The notes: generated by a model from the letters alone, not told the origin. A stretch of 64,000 nt of DNA from JBCDKH01 sp964388485 (GCA_964388485.1 CAYMAS010000002.1:93370-157369); one strand, 5' to 3'. Counted from the stretch's first letter, positions 18,851-28,217 are shown. Numbers and translations are program-made.

Positions 18851-18923
18851 GACCAGATCGTCCCCCCTGTGGACCGACTCGGGCAACGCCTAAGTCTCGG
18901 GCAACGCCTAAGCTGGCGGGTTC

Positions 18924-21065
18924 ATGGACAGCAAGTTCGGCAAAGTGGTTCTCGTGCTGGTGGGCGTGGTGCTGATGATCACCTTCCTGCTGCCGGCCGG
19001 TGTCAGTCAGTTCGCCGGGGCCCAGGGCGACTACGGGACCGTTGGCGGCGAGGAGGTCTCCATCGAGCAAACCCGCTCCGCCCAAGCAATGTACCAGCTG
19101 GCCAGCCGGGTCCAGATCCCCATCGGCGGACAGGCCGTGCCGTTGCCCGTGCTGGCCTTGGCCGGCCCGGAGCTGCAGCAGGCGGCTCAGATCGCCCAGG
19201 TCTTCGGCCCCGAGCAGGCAGCGGTTTATTCACAGCAGGTTCTCGCCGACGCCCGAGCCCGGCTTGACCGCGTGGCGGGCGACGAACTGAGCCTCTACCT
19301 CCTGCTCCGCGAAGCGAGCACCGTCTACGACACGCCCCTCCAGCAGGTCGAGCAGCAACTTAACGAGGGCGCGCTCGTCGTCTTCCCTGCCGACGATGTG
19401 AGCCCGTCGCGTGTCGTTGCCTTTGACGACATTCCCGGCGACCGCATTCGGGCCGACATCCTGCGATCGAGCAAGGCCTTCTTCGACCTTGCCTCCGCCG
19501 CACGGGCTCACGGCAACGTCTTGAAGGTCAGCCGCCCCGTCGCCGAGCAGACCGTCGCCGCCGGGCAGCAGCAGTACACGCTGGAAGTGCTGCCCTTCTT
19601 CATCGACGACCTCATCGCAAGCGTCTCGGAGCCGACGGATGAGGAAGTCGCCGAACTTTACGAGCAGTTTGCCGAAACCGCACCCGGTTCCTTCTCGCCG
19701 GACAACCCGTTCGGCTTCGGCTACCGCCTCCCGAACCGCGTTCGGCTCGAGTACGTCAAGCTGCCCCGCGACGACGTGGAGTCGGGCGTCATCGATGAGC
19801 TTCTCGACATGACGCTCGCCCAACGCGAACGCGAGTTCTTCGGCTACTTCAACGACAACCGCAGTCGCTTCGATCCGCCGACGACCCAGCCGGCTACACG
19901 ACCCGCTCCCTCGACCCGGCCCAGCGACGCTGCCGAGGGCGTCGACCGGCTCATGGCCGACGCGGCCGACGTCCGCAGCTTCCTCAATGCCGAAGCCGCG
20001 ACGCTCGACGGCGACGACCTGGTGCTTTGGAACCACTACGTGGCCGAGCACGATGACGTCGTCGAGGCGGTGATCGAGCAGCGGACCGACGAAACGCTCG
20101 ATGACGCGGTCGAGCGGCTTCGCGACCAGATGACTGCCGACTTCCGAACGAGTCGCACAGCGGACGACGATGCCGACCTGCCGGTCCGTCGAAGCGATTA
20201 CATGGCGAACCTCGCGTCGACCATCGCGGATGAGACGGGCGTGACGGTTGAGGTCGCGCAGGACGTGCGAGAGGGCGAAGTTCCTGTCGCGTCACTGGCC
20301 AGCCCCGAGATGGTCGGCGAGATTGCCGAGGCAACGACCGCGGCGGGCGACCCGTTCGTTCGGCCGGTGCCGTTCCCGACGGTGGTCGCCGAGCTGACGC
20401 TGCCGCTGTTGCGAAACGAGGAGGCCCGCAGCCAGGCGTTGCAGAGTGGATTCCCGCTCGAGCCCTACCGGGCTGGGCCGCCGGTGGAAAATGAGGCTGG
20501 TGACCGCTTCGTCTTTCGCCTGACCGACGCACTGCCGGCCTCGGCACCGGACGGGGTCGAAGCGGTTCGCGGTGATGTCGAGAGTGACGTGATTCGCATG
20601 AAGGCGATGGAACAGGCCGCCCAAGCCGCTGCCGCTGCGTTGTCTACCGACGACTTCGCCGCCGAAGCCGAACGCCTCGGCCCATTTCAGCCGCAACAGG
20701 GACCGACGCAAGCCAATGTGGAATCCGCAGGTCTGCCCGCACCGATGAGCCGCCCTGCCACCGCCGCGCTCACCAGCGGGATCGTCCGACTCGCCGGCGA
20801 GGAAAGCCGATCCGGCGTCATTGAGATTCCCGACGGCGGCTACGCACTGGCCACCCGAATCATCGACATAACGCCGGATTACACCAGCAACGCCGCCCTC
20901 GCCCGCCTCGTCGTCACCGCTCGCGACCGCCTTTCCTCCGCTGCGTTGGGCGATGCGTCGATTCAGGACGACTTCTTCGACCCGACGTCCATCGAGCGTC
21001 GCACCGGCTTCGAGCCCAACCGCGCCCTCCAACGCCGCCGCCAAGCCGACGCCGAAGAGGAGTAG
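18924..21065 (+). CDS. Membrane-anchored periplasmic foldase of the PpiD/SurA-N type
   Basis: 713 residues. An N-terminal membrane anchor (VVLVLVGVVLMITFLLPAGV) is followed by a large extracytoplasmic region. The order is short N-terminal anchor, SurA_N-like helical segment with GGEEVSIEQTRSAQAMYQLA, and long charged repeats, like PpiD-family chaperones that help outer-membrane and exported proteins fold. A clear parvulin catalytic core is not obvious, so isomerase activity is uncertain. The ATG at 18924 follows an 18-bp direct duplication around 18872-18911. It ends 57 bp before tRNA-Lys. Confidence 0.65.
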   Translation: MDSKFGKVVLVLVGVVLMITFLLPAGVSQFAGAQGDYGTVGGEEVSIEQTRSAQAMYQLASRVQIPIGGQAVPLPVLALAGPELQQAAQIAQVFGPEQAAVYSQQVLADARARLDRVAGDELSLYLLLREASTVYDTPLQQVEQQLNEGALVVFPADDVSPSRVVAFDDIPGDRIRADILRSSKAFFDLASAARAHGNVLKVSRPVAEQTVAAGQQQYTLEVLPFFIDDLIASVSEPTDEEVAELYEQFAETAPGSFSPDNPFGFGYRLPNRVRLEYVKLPRDDVESGVIDELLDMTLAQREREFFGYFNDNRSRFDPPTTQPATRPAPSTRPSDAAEGVDRLMADAADVRSFLNAEAATLDGDDLVLWNHYVAEHDDVVEAVIEQRTDETLDDAVERLRDQMTADFRTSRTADDDADLPVRRSDYMANLASTIADETGVTVEVAQDVREGEVPVASLASPEMVGEIAEATTAAGDPFVRPVPFPTVVAELTLPLLRNEEARSQALQSGFPLEPYRAGPPVENEAGDRFVFRLTDALPASAPDGVEAVRGDVESDVIRMKAMEQAAQAAAAALSTDDFAAEAERLGPFQPQQGPTQANVESAGLPAPMSRPATAALTSGIVRLAGEESRSGVIEIPDGGYALATRIIDITPDYTSNAALARLVVTARDRLSSAALGDASIQDDFFDPTSIERRTGFEPNRALQRRRQADAEEE

Positions 21066-21122
21066 AGCCGCCATAGACGCCCCGCCACAACCGGCCTAGC
21101 CTGCCCTCCGCTTAATGCCATT

Positions 21123-21195
<73 letters not shown>

Positions 21196-21214
21196 TAAGG
21201 GAATATCGCGGAAA

Positions 21215-21238
21215 ACGCCCCGGCCCACGCCGGGGCGT
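21215..21238. terminator. Bidirectional-looking terminator between tRNA-Lys and the tape-measure gene
   Basis: A perfect 10-bp stem ACGCCCCGGC/GCCGGGGCGT with a CCAC loop, flanked by AAAA on the left and TTT on the right. It can end tRNA-Lys transcripts on plus and tape-measure transcripts on minus. Confidence 0.75.
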
Positions 21239-21247
21239 TTCGCGTCT

Positions 21248-21267
21248 GGGGCCACGCGGGGGCCACG
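21248..21267 (+). repeat. Left arm-type integrase sites (2 copies, 11-bp spacing)
   Basis: GGGGCCACG occurs at 21248-21256 and 21259-21267. The same 9-mer at the same 11-bp spacing and orientation recurs three times next to the right end (36683-36713). Tyrosine integrases of this type bind such arm sites with their N-terminal domain. Confidence 0.65.
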
Positions 21268-21275
21268 GCTGGACG

Positions 21276-24200
21276 TCATTGGCGTCCCTTCATACGCTGC
21301 ATCAGCTCGCGGCGAAGGCGGTCGTTGTCGGTGCGGCTGACGATGTCACTGCGATCGACCATGACGACTTCCGGAACCCGCTCGCGACGCATCGACGGAG
21401 GGTCGGCCACGCCTGCCCCCTGCCGGGCGGCCGTTCGCTGCTGCTGTGCCGTCGACTCCGCGACGGCATCGCCAAAGCTGGCGGGGGCTTGGCCGACGAC
21501 GCCGCCGACGTTGAAGGCGGGCTGCGGGAGCACGGGCGGGCCGTAGAGCCTGCCACTGGACATGGCCGCGGCAACGCCGCCCAGGGCGTCGGGAGCGATG
21601 ATCTGGCGGCCGACGTCCCGGAACCGCTCCGCCGCGGGCCGGGCCTGACGAGCGACGTCGTTGATCCGTGTCCGCACGGCCTTGCCCGTCGAGGCGAGCC
21701 TCGCGTCGAGGGCCTGCGATGCTTCTGCCAGCCGTCCGCTGCCGAGCAGGGCACTGACGGGGCCGAGTACGCGGGAGGCGTTGCGGCGGATGACGAACGA
21801 GCCGGCTTTGACCCGCGACTGCACGCGGTCGCTGTTGGGGCCGCTGTCGTCGGGCACGAACAGCGTGCTGCCGGCCGTGACGCCGGGTTGGCCCGGACGC
21901 TTGGGCTTGCCGCGGAGAAGGCGTGCGAGCTTGGCTAGGCCGCTGGGCTCGTCGGCACGATTGGCTGACTGCAACAACTCGCCGCCAAGCGAAGCCGTCG
22001 CTGCCGGTGGCAGGACGGCCTCGCCGGGCGTGAGCCTCACGAGCGGGTCGCGGCTTTGCCCCTGCGGCGAGCGCTTGCCGCTGGCATCGATGAGGCCGCC
22101 GGTGTTGGCTTCCGCGTCGGGCACCTCGCCGCCGCTGTTGAACAGCAGGCCACCAATACCGCCGACAGCACTCTTAATCGCCTTCAGCAGCAGGGCCTGG
22201 GCGATCATCCGAGCGACGTCGACCGCGAACTGGCGGGCGAAGTCGCCGAACGCTTGTGCGGCCGTCTTGCTGCCCTCGGCGATGGCGGTGAAGGCATCCG
22301 TCAGGCCGCTCGCCGCAAGCTCTTCGCTGCTCTCGCGGACGTCGGTGCCGATCTCGGCGAAGCTTTTTGGGCCGTTTGGGTCTTCGACTTCCGGCTCTTC
22401 CTCAAGCTCGGCCTCGATCTTCGCCGCCTTCGACAGCAAGTTGGCTCGCAGCCGTGGGTCATCCGTCGTCTCCGCGAGCTGGATGAGCCGGTCCCGGACC
22501 TTCTTGACGGCCTCCTCGTACGCGTCGAACGCCTTGACGGTCGCGTCGGCCGCTTCGTCCTGGGTGAGGGCACCGGTCCTGACGAGGTCAGAAAGCTCCG
22601 CAACCGTTGTCTTTCGCTTTTGCAATGCCGCATTCAGGTCGGCTTCCGCCGACGTCTGCGCCTGCGTGACCTTCGACGCTTCCGACTGTGCCTTGGCCTG
22701 CCGCTTGAAGCCGGCGATGAAGTCAATGAAGCCGAGCGACGCGGCAGCCGCCTCGACGTCGGCGACGAGCTGCTGCACGCCGGCAACGGCCACGTTCTTC
22801 GCGTCGACGATGAAGTCGCTGATGCGTTGCTTGATTGCATCCTGCTGTTCGCGTGCGATGCGGAACCCTTCTGCCCGCCGGCCGATCTCATCGACGACGA
22901 GGTCGAAGGCGAGGTTGAGGTCGTCCAGGACGATCTTCGCCGCCTTGATCGGATCGAACCGTGCCAGGACGTTCTTGACGAGCGTCGGGCCGATGTCGAT
23001 GGCCGCTGACGTCGCGTCGGCACCTTGCTTGAAGCCGCGGCCAAATGCCACGCCCGCATCCACGCCGCCACCGAGCGCCTGCCCCTTGATCTCGTCGAGT
23101 TTCTTGGTGAGCAGCACGCCCTGCAGCGCGGCACCGCCAAAGTCGTTCCTGGCGATGTTCTGGCCGATGCGGCCGGCGATGACTGCGGCTTCCGCCACGG
23201 TCGTTACCGCCTTCGCCAGCGACTCGACGGCCGAGCGGATGACGGCCGTGACGCCGCTGAAGATGCCCACAGCCGTTGATGCGAAGCGTCTGAACGCGGT
23301 CAGCATCCCGACGAGCAGGACGTCGAGCGCGACCGCCACCGGCCCGGCGATGGCATTGAAGCCAGCCGTGACGCCGCTGCCGATGACGTTGAGGATCGTC
23401 GTCAGGACGACGTAGAACTTCCGCAGTTGCTTGGCGATGGCTTCGACGCCTTGCCGCGTCACGTCAACGGCCAGCTCGACGGTGGCCCGCATGAAGTCGC
23501 CGGCCCGCGCACTGAAGCCGCGGACCTGGACGAGGCTGCCGTCGAAGAGCTGGACGATGAAGCCGGCGTAGGCCCGGGCCGCCTGCTCGAGCAGATCGAG
23601 ACCGGGGATCTGCCGCAGGATCCGCCCGATGCCGCTGGCGACGTCGCGGAGCGTCCGCAGCGCTGTCTTCAGGTAGTCGGCGTAGGCCCATGCCCCGTCG
23701 CCGATCTTGTTGAGCCCGCCGTCAAGTCCGGCCAGCCGCAGCACGACGTCGCGGGTGAAGTCGACGACGCGTTTCAGGACGTCGAGCGTGCCTTGGCCGA
23801 TGGCCGTGGCGGATTCGACGGCGTTCATGAGCAGCGTGATCTTCTTGCCGAGACCTTCTGCGGCGGCGTCCGACTCCTGGGTCAGCGCGATGTTCTCGGC
23901 GAAGCCCGTTCGGCTCGTCTCCAAAGAGCGGTTCAACAGGTCGATGTTGCCCGCCAGCGTGGGGATGACGCGCAGGTTCTCTTCGCCGCTGAGGCCGAGC
24001 CGTTCCAGCGTGGAAGTGACGTCGCCGCCGGCTTCCTTCAGCCGGTCTAGGCCGGCGAGGAACGCGGTCGTGGCACCGACGCGGTCCTGGGCGAACAGGT
24101 CACCGAACGCTTCGCTCGTCGTGCCGGCGATGCTGGCCAGCTCTTCGAGGTTGTCGCCGCCGTCGCGGACGGCACCGTCGATGCTGCGGAGCAGGCGGCC

Positions 24201-24887
24201 GACGGACGACCCGGCCAGCTCTGCGTTGACGCCCACCGCTGCCAGTGCAGCGCCGAATCCGGCGGCGTCGGCCGACGTGAGGTTGAACGTGCTGGCCGCC
24301 TGGGCGACGGATTGAGCCGTGTTGGCGATCTCCCGCTCGGTCGCGGCCGTGCTGTTGCCGAGGGCGACGAGGGCGGAGGCGAGACGGTCGACGTTGCCGG
24401 TCGGCTCCTTCGTGACCGTCAACAGCCTTGCCAGCGTCGTCGCGGCCTCGTCGCCCTGAAGATCGGATGCACCGCCGAGCTTGGCGACCGTCTCCGTGAA
24501 CTTGGCGATGTTCGCCGCGCCGGTCACGCCGAGCTGCCCGGCGGCCTGGCCGATCTCCAAGAGCTCGCCGGTGGCGACCGGGACGCGGAGCGACACGCCG
24601 CGGATGGCTTGGCCGAGCTTCTGTAGCTCTTCGCCGGCGATGCCGGATGTCTTACCGACGCCGATGAGCCCGGCCTCGAAGTCGATCGCCCCGCGTACCT
24701 TGCCGAGCGCCAGGTCGAGCCCGGCGGTGGCTGCCTTCACCGTCGCAAACGCCGCGATGAGTGGGCCGATGCTTTCGGCGGCACCGACGCCAAAGCTCCG
24801 CATCTTGCGGCTGATGCCGCTGAGGCCGCGCGTCAGCTCGTCCTTCAGGTCGAGGGCGACGGTGATCTTTTCCGTGCGTGTGGCCAA
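21276..24887 (-). CDS. Phage tail tape-measure protein (TP901 core family)
   Basis: About 1203 residues from a TTG at 24885-24887 that has GGAGG 6-7 bases upstream and gives the N-terminus (M)ATRTEKITVALDLKD; upstream open frame looks non-coding. The first 400 residues show the TP901 core (FEAGLIGVGKTSGIAGEELQ, GQAAGQLGVTGAANIAKFTE). The middle has hydrophobic and helical stretches, and the C-terminus has SGGEVP and RLTPGEAVLPP typical of tape measures. Such proteins set tail length and help DNA entry; at about 0.15 nm per residue this one implies a tail near 180 nm. The tail chaperone pair lies just upstream. No tail-tip genes follow: the stop is 80 bp from attL. Confidence 0.92.
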   Translation of the reverse strand: MATRTEKITVALDLKDELTRGLSGISRKMRSFGVGAAESIGPLIAAFATVKAATAGLDLALGKVRGAIDFEAGLIGVGKTSGIAGEELQKLGQAIRGVSLRVPVATGELLEIGQAAGQLGVTGAANIAKFTETVAKLGGASDLQGDEAATTLARLLTVTKEPTGNVDRLASALVALGNSTAATEREIANTAQSVAQAASTFNLTSADAAGFGAALAAVGVNAELAGSSVGRLLRSIDGAVRDGGDNLEELASIAGTTSEAFGDLFAQDRVGATTAFLAGLDRLKEAGGDVTSTLERLGLSGEENLRVIPTLAGNIDLLNRSLETSRTGFAENIALTQESDAAAEGLGKKITLLMNAVESATAIGQGTLDVLKRVVDFTRDVVLRLAGLDGGLNKIGDGAWAYADYLKTALRTLRDVASGIGRILRQIPGLDLLEQAARAYAGFIVQLFDGSLVQVRGFSARAGDFMRATVELAVDVTRQGVEAIAKQLRKFYVVLTTILNVIGSGVTAGFNAIAGPVAVALDVLLVGMLTAFRRFASTAVGIFSGVTAVIRSAVESLAKAVTTVAEAAVIAGRIGQNIARNDFGGAALQGVLLTKKLDEIKGQALGGGVDAGVAFGRGFKQGADATSAAIDIGPTLVKNVLARFDPIKAAKIVLDDLNLAFDLVVDEIGRRAEGFRIAREQQDAIKQRISDFIVDAKNVAVAGVQQLVADVEAAAASLGFIDFIAGFKRQAKAQSEASKVTQAQTSAEADLNAALQKRKTTVAELSDLVRTGALTQDEAADATVKAFDAYEEAVKKVRDRLIQLAETTDDPRLRANLLSKAAKIEAELEEEPEVEDPNGPKSFAEIGTDVRESSEELAASGLTDAFTAIAEGSKTAAQAFGDFARQFAVDVARMIAQALLLKAIKSAVGGIGGLLFNSGGEVPDAEANTGGLIDASGKRSPQGQSRDPLVRLTPGEAVLPPAATASLGGELLQSANRADEPSGLAKLARLLRGKPKRPGQPGVTAGSTLFVPDDSGPNSDRVQSRVKAGSFVIRRNASRVLGPVSALLGSGRLAEASQALDARLASTGKAVRTRINDVARQARPAAERFRDVGRQIIAPDALGGVAAAMSSGRLYGPPVLPQPAFNVGGVVGQAPASFGDAVAESTAQQQRTAARQGAGVADPPSMRRERVPEVVMVDRSDIVSRTDNDRLRRELMQRMKGRQ

Positions 24888-24966
24888 CGGGGCCTCCTGC
24901 CGCGGTGGCGGCGGTGAGCCCGTGGCGACCGACGTGGCATCGTCGGTGGCGGAAGGTCTGGTGCTG

Positions 24967-25305
24967 TCAGAAGGGGAAAGCCGGTCGTGGTTCGTCCGGC
25001 TCTTCGTGCTCGATTGTGTCGCCGGCGAGCTGGCGAAGGTGGGCTTGAAACGCCTTGCCGGCGTCACGGTCAAACATGCCGCAGAGCATCAGGCTGTGCT
25101 CGGCAAGCTCGGCGGCCCGGCGCCGCTTTATCGCCGCGAGCCACTTGAAGGGCCGGGGGAACGGGCTCGCCTCGACGGTGGTGACGGCAAAGCCACTGGC
25201 GACGAGAGCGACGACGAGGTCATCCAGATAGGCGTCGTCGACTACGCCGCCGCCGCCGGCTCGTCCTTCGGCAGCAGCGTCGTCAGCTCCTCGGCCACGA
25301 AAGGG
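24967..25305 (-). CDS. Tail-assembly chaperone extension (T part of a G-GT frameshift fusion)
   Basis: A reading frame of about 113 codons that overlaps the end of the upstream chaperone gene in the -1 frame and has no good start of its own in the overlap. It would be joined to the N-terminal 115 or so residues of the upstream product by slippage at 25299-25305, giving a fusion that continues RGRGADDAAAEGRAGGGG and on to GKAFQAHLRQLAGDTIEHEE. Position immediately upstream of the tape measure and the -1 register are exactly those of the G/GT pair known across long-tailed phages. The fusion product is inferred, not shown. Confidence 0.65.
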   Translation of the reverse strand, partial: PFRGRGADDAAAEGRAGGGGVVDDAYLDDLVVALVASGFAVTTVEASPFPRPFKWLAAIKRRRAAELAEHSLMLCGMFDRDAGKAFQAHLRQLAGDTIEHEEPDEPRPAFPF

Positions 25306-25649
25306 AGCAGCACGTCCTTGACGTTCTGAAACTGGAAGACGCCCCACGCCAGCAGGACGCGGACGCCCTCGGCCGCCGTGTGCCGATCGGGGTCCAACGC
25401 CGGCACGATCGAGCCCTCAGCGAGCTTCGACGCCTCGGCAAAGGTGGCCGGGTCGGTGAGCAGGCCCATGACGGCGGCGGCCGGGGCACCCGGATCGTCG
25501 CTCGTAATCTTGGCGACCAGTGGGGCCGCACGCGGCTGAAGGAACGCGATGAGCTCAGCGAGCCGACCGAAGGGAACGGGGGCGAGGGTGAACGTCTCGC
25601 CGCTGGGCAGGGTGACGGTGCGGGTTAGGTCGAATGTTTCTTCAGGCAT
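25242..25649 (-). CDS. Phage tail-assembly chaperone (G-type)
   Basis: 135 residues starting MPEETFDLTRTVTLPSGETF and ending LLPKDEPAAAA. No catalytic motif; acidic, alpha-helical, the usual size for tail chaperones that coat the tape-measure protein during tail tube assembly. The ATG at 25649 overlaps the end of the preceding small gene by 8 bp. The frame contains the heptamer CCCTTTC in the correct register (C CCT TTC), and the -1 frame continues for more than 100 codons. Identification is from gene order and frameshift architecture rather than strong sequence motifs. Confidence 0.7.
   Translation of the reverse strand: MPEETFDLTRTVTLPSGETFTLAPVPFGRLAELIAFLQPRAAPLVAKITSDDPGAPAAAVMGLLTDPATFAEASKLAEGSIVPALDPDRHTAAEGVRVLLAWGVFQFQNVKDVLLPFVAEELTTLLPKDEPAAAA
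25299..25305 (-). promoter_or_regulatory. Putative programmed -1 frameshift site CCCTTTC
   Basis: On the minus strand this is X XXY YYZ with X=C, Y=T, Z=C, in frame as C CCT TTC. Both tRNAs can re-pair after slipping back one base to CCC TTT. The downstream sequence is very GC-rich (GGCGGCGGCGGC), which could stall ribosomes. Confidence 0.65.
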
Positions 25650-25905
25650 CGGGGTCAATCTCCATGTGGAAGGAAGGGCTCGCCTCGTCGGCGGCCGGTG
25701 AAGGTTCGGGGTACTCGGACGCCGGGGGCTCAGGCTCGCGTCTTGCGATCGTGAGGTCGTACTGCTCGGCCAACTTGGCGGCGACGAGGTCGACGAGTCG
25801 TTCGGCGATGCCGTCGAGCTGCTGTTGCACGACAGCGTCGGCACGACGACGGAAGTCGGCGTACGTGCCGTCGGATTCTTTGGCGATGGTGGCGACGTTC
25901 TTCAT
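25642..25905 (-). CDS. Hypothetical small phage protein
   Basis: 87 residues from the ATG at 25905 (MKNVATIAKESDGTYADFRR), with a helical middle (QQQLDGIAERLVDLVAAKLAEQ) and a Pro/Glu-rich tail. Its end overlaps the chaperone start by 8 bp, so the two are translated together. No known family. An upstream in-frame start at 25965 is possible. Confidence 0.55.
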   Translation of the reverse strand: MKNVATIAKESDGTYADFRRRADAVVQQQLDGIAERLVDLVAAKLAEQYDLTIARREPEPPASEYPEPSPAADEASPSFHMEIDPDA

Positions 25906-26054
25906 CGGGCTAGTTCTGGAAACCCCGCCGCCGTCTTTCGACGACGGCAGGGCGGCTGATAACACACAACGCGCGTGGCCGGGGATGCGGGGCGGACGCG
26001 TGGCCGCACTGGTGCCCTTCGATGGCTCTTCCGGCTTACCTCGGGCAGAAGCCG

Positions 26055-26801
26055 CTATGGCCCCATCGGTACGTTCTGGCGTCGCTGGCGGTCCTCGATC
26101 CTCATGGCCGCGACGTAGGTTGCCTCATTGAACCAGGCCGACTGCTCGGCTGGCGTCATCGCCGCCCACGCCTTGCCGTAGCCGTCCGCTAGGTCCGTCG
26201 CTTGTGTCGTCGATGATGGCTCGGAACTCATGGCCGTCCGTCGCGTGCGGTCGAAGTCGCTGGCGAAGGTCGCCTCATTGAGCCACTGGCGCTTCTCTGA
26301 ATCAGGCAGGCGCTGCCACGCCTCAGCGGCGGTGGCGGGTGGAGACGCGGCGGATTGAGTCGGTGTCGGCATGGGCGGTGGTGAGGTCGGTGTCGTGGTT
26401 GCCTTGGCCGCTGGCGGCGGCGATGAAGCGGAAGGTCGGGCGGGCGATGGTGGTGCCGATGTCGCTGCCGCTGGCCGCCACTCCTCGTGGAGCGTCCTGC
26501 CGCCGTACCCGCCGGCCTGCACGGCTCGCGGCAATGGTGCCGACGATGGATCAGACGAGCCGGCGGCCTTCAGGATCAGGTCGCCAAGGTAGGCCGTGCG
26601 GCCGTTGCTGAAGTCGGCGGTGACGCGTTCCAGCATGCCGATCACGTTTGCGTCGTAGACGCTGCGGGGGCCGGCACCGGTCGGTCGATTGGCACGCGCT
26701 GCGTCAAGGCAACGCTGGCCGTAGGTCTTCGCCCTCGACTGCTCGTCGCTGCTGAGCCGGCGGTAGCCGACCGGGAGGGAGTTGCTGTCGGCACTGCTCA
26801 T
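26055..26801 (-). CDS. Hypothetical element protein with duplicated W...WLNEATF motif
   Basis: 248 residues. The N-terminal part (KTYGQRCLDAARANRPTG) and the C-terminal part are separated by a Pro/Ser/Thr-rich linker (about 115-155). The C-terminus holds two similar units, WQRLPDSEKRQWLNEATFAS and WAAMTPAEQSAWFNEATYVA, about 50 residues apart. It looks like an internal duplication of a small helical module. Its ATG overlaps the stop of the upstream gene by 4 bp (ATGA), so the pair is coupled. Function unknown. It sits where a phage would carry head-tail or major-tail genes but resembles none that I know. Confidence 0.65.
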   Translation of the reverse strand: MSSADSNSLPVGYRRLSSDEQSRAKTYGQRCLDAARANRPTGAGPRSVYDANVIGMLERVTADFSNGRTAYLGDLILKAAGSSDPSSAPLPRAVQAGGYGGRTLHEEWRPAAATSAPPSPARPSASSPPPAAKATTTPTSPPPMPTPTQSAASPPATAAEAWQRLPDSEKRQWLNEATFASDFDRTRRTAMSSEPSSTTQATDLADGYGKAWAAMTPAEQSAWFNEATYVAAMRIEDRQRRQNVPMGP

Positions 26802-27835
26802 ACTGCGCCTCCTGCCAGCATGAACTTCTCGACGGCGGCTTGCTTCGCGTCCGGCTTCGGCTCGGCGAGCACGCGGCGGAAGTCGGCCAGCGGAAGGTCA
26901 GGGTGCGGGAAGAAAGTTGTGCGTTCCGGGTTGAGCTGCCGGCGGCGGATCAGGTCGATCGCCTCGTCGGGCCGCAGCTTGTCGATGCCTACGACGGACG
27001 CGGGACCGGCGGCGATCAGGATCGGCCGCGTGCCGCGCTTCGCCTTGCGGGCCTGCTGCATGAAGGCGTCCAGCCAATCTGCCGTTTGACCCGCAAGCGG
27101 GATCATGTCGTGATCGTCGAGCACTTCGTTCGCATTCAGCATCATGCCGTCCGTGCCGCTCTTCCGGCCCGTGACGACCTCGATGAAGTAGCCTGCGGAG
27201 AACGCCGTCACGCGGTCGCCGCTGGCGGCCTCGACGCCCTTCGTCTCGTACTGCGCGTGGTCGAACGACACACCCCGCAGCCGACGCCGGCGTTCGAGGT
27301 CGGCACGCTCGGACTCAAGAAACGGAGCTGGATCGTCCAGGCCGAGCAGTCGCCAGTACGGGCCGCGTAGGTCAGCCGCCAGTCGACGAGCCGCGGCGAC
27401 CGCTTCGGCGTGTTCGCGGTCGAGGGCGTCGGCCTTGTTCTTCTTGGCTTTGCCCTCGTCGTCCCGCGACTGGATCGTCTCGCGTCGGGCACGCTCGGCG
27501 GCTTCCTCGGCGAGACGTGCCGTCTCTTCGGCGAACGACTCGGCATCGTGGCGAGCGGCGTCAGCTTGCTTTGCCAGCTCACCCGCCTTCGGCCCCGTCT
27601 TGGAGTCGGCCATAAACCGGCGTACGAGCGTCACGTCCGCGAGCACCTGAGCGTCGTCTTTCTTGAGCAGGTCGAGCACGGCGGCAAAGCGATCGCTGTC
27701 ACTTTTCGTCAGCGGGGCGGCAGCCGACTTCCTGACGAGGTCGAGGTAGTCGGCTTCAGCGGCGGCACGCTCAGCCGCTTCGCGGTCGCGAGCGTCGCGG
27801 CGGGCGTCGAGGATGTTTTCAATCGTGGTTGCCAT
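26798..27835 (-). CDS. Hypothetical coiled-coil element protein
   Basis: 345 residues from the ATG at 27835 (MATTIENILDARRDARDREA). Residues 1-60 and 95-165 are strongly charged and predicted coiled coil (AEETARLAEEAAERARRE). The C-terminal 180 residues look globular (DRVTAFSAGYFIEVVTGRKS, LAGQTADWLDAFMQQARKAK). No catalytic motif was recognised. It could be a structural or scaffold-like protein of the tail module, but that is only position-based. It is followed by the repeat-motif gene with a 4-bp overlap. Confidence 0.6.
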   Translation of the reverse strand: MATTIENILDARRDARDREAAERAAAEADYLDLVRKSAAAPLTKSDSDRFAAVLDLLKKDDAQVLADVTLVRRFMADSKTGPKAGELAKQADAARHDAESFAEETARLAEEAAERARRETIQSRDDEGKAKKNKADALDREHAEAVAAARRLAADLRGPYWRLLGLDDPAPFLESERADLERRRRLRGVSFDHAQYETKGVEAASGDRVTAFSAGYFIEVVTGRKSGTDGMMLNANEVLDDHDMIPLAGQTADWLDAFMQQARKAKRGTRPILIAAGPASVVGIDKLRPDEAIDLIRRRQLNPERTTFFPHPDLPLADFRRVLAEPKPDAKQAAVEKFMLAGGAV

Positions 27836-27911
27836 GGGCGTTTCGGGTTGCGGGTCGAGGTGGCTTCCGCCTTCGGTGAAGCACGTTGTACTGACCGCTG
27901 GGGAAGACAAT

Positions 27912-28217
27912 TCAGTCAGTAGAAGGTGCGATCCAATTGATCTTGAAACGATGTCCGCACGGGCAATTCGTGTAGCGGATGCGGCCGCCGTCATAGCGGT
28001 TTGTGCCGTAGGTGACGAGCTCGTCCCAGCACCCGCACTTGCTGCAAGCCGGCGCGGTGGCATAAACGGTCTCGTACCTACCCTGCGGCGTCGCCGGTGG
28101 TACGGGAGCCATATCGTCCCAGTCACCGTCGTCTTCCACGGCGGCGGCAAGGGCCTTCAGCTTCGCCTCGTGCAGCGACGCAAACTCTTCTGGTGTAACA
28201 GCCTGACGATCATCCAT
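27912..28217 (-). CDS. Small zinc-ribbon-like protein
   Basis: 101 residues starting MDDRQAVTPEEFASLHEAKL. The C-terminal half has two Cys pairs, PACSKCGCWDE and YTNCPCGHRFKINW, spaced as in a zinc ribbon. GGCAGGAGACACC before the ATG is a good ribosome site. Such small proteins in phage-like elements may bind DNA or regulate late genes; nothing more specific is visible. Confidence 0.65.
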   Translation of the reverse strand: MDDRQAVTPEEFASLHEAKLKALAAAVEDDGDWDDMAPVPPATPQGRYETVYATAPACSKCGCWDELVTYGTNRYDGGRIRYTNCPCGHRFKINWIAPSTD

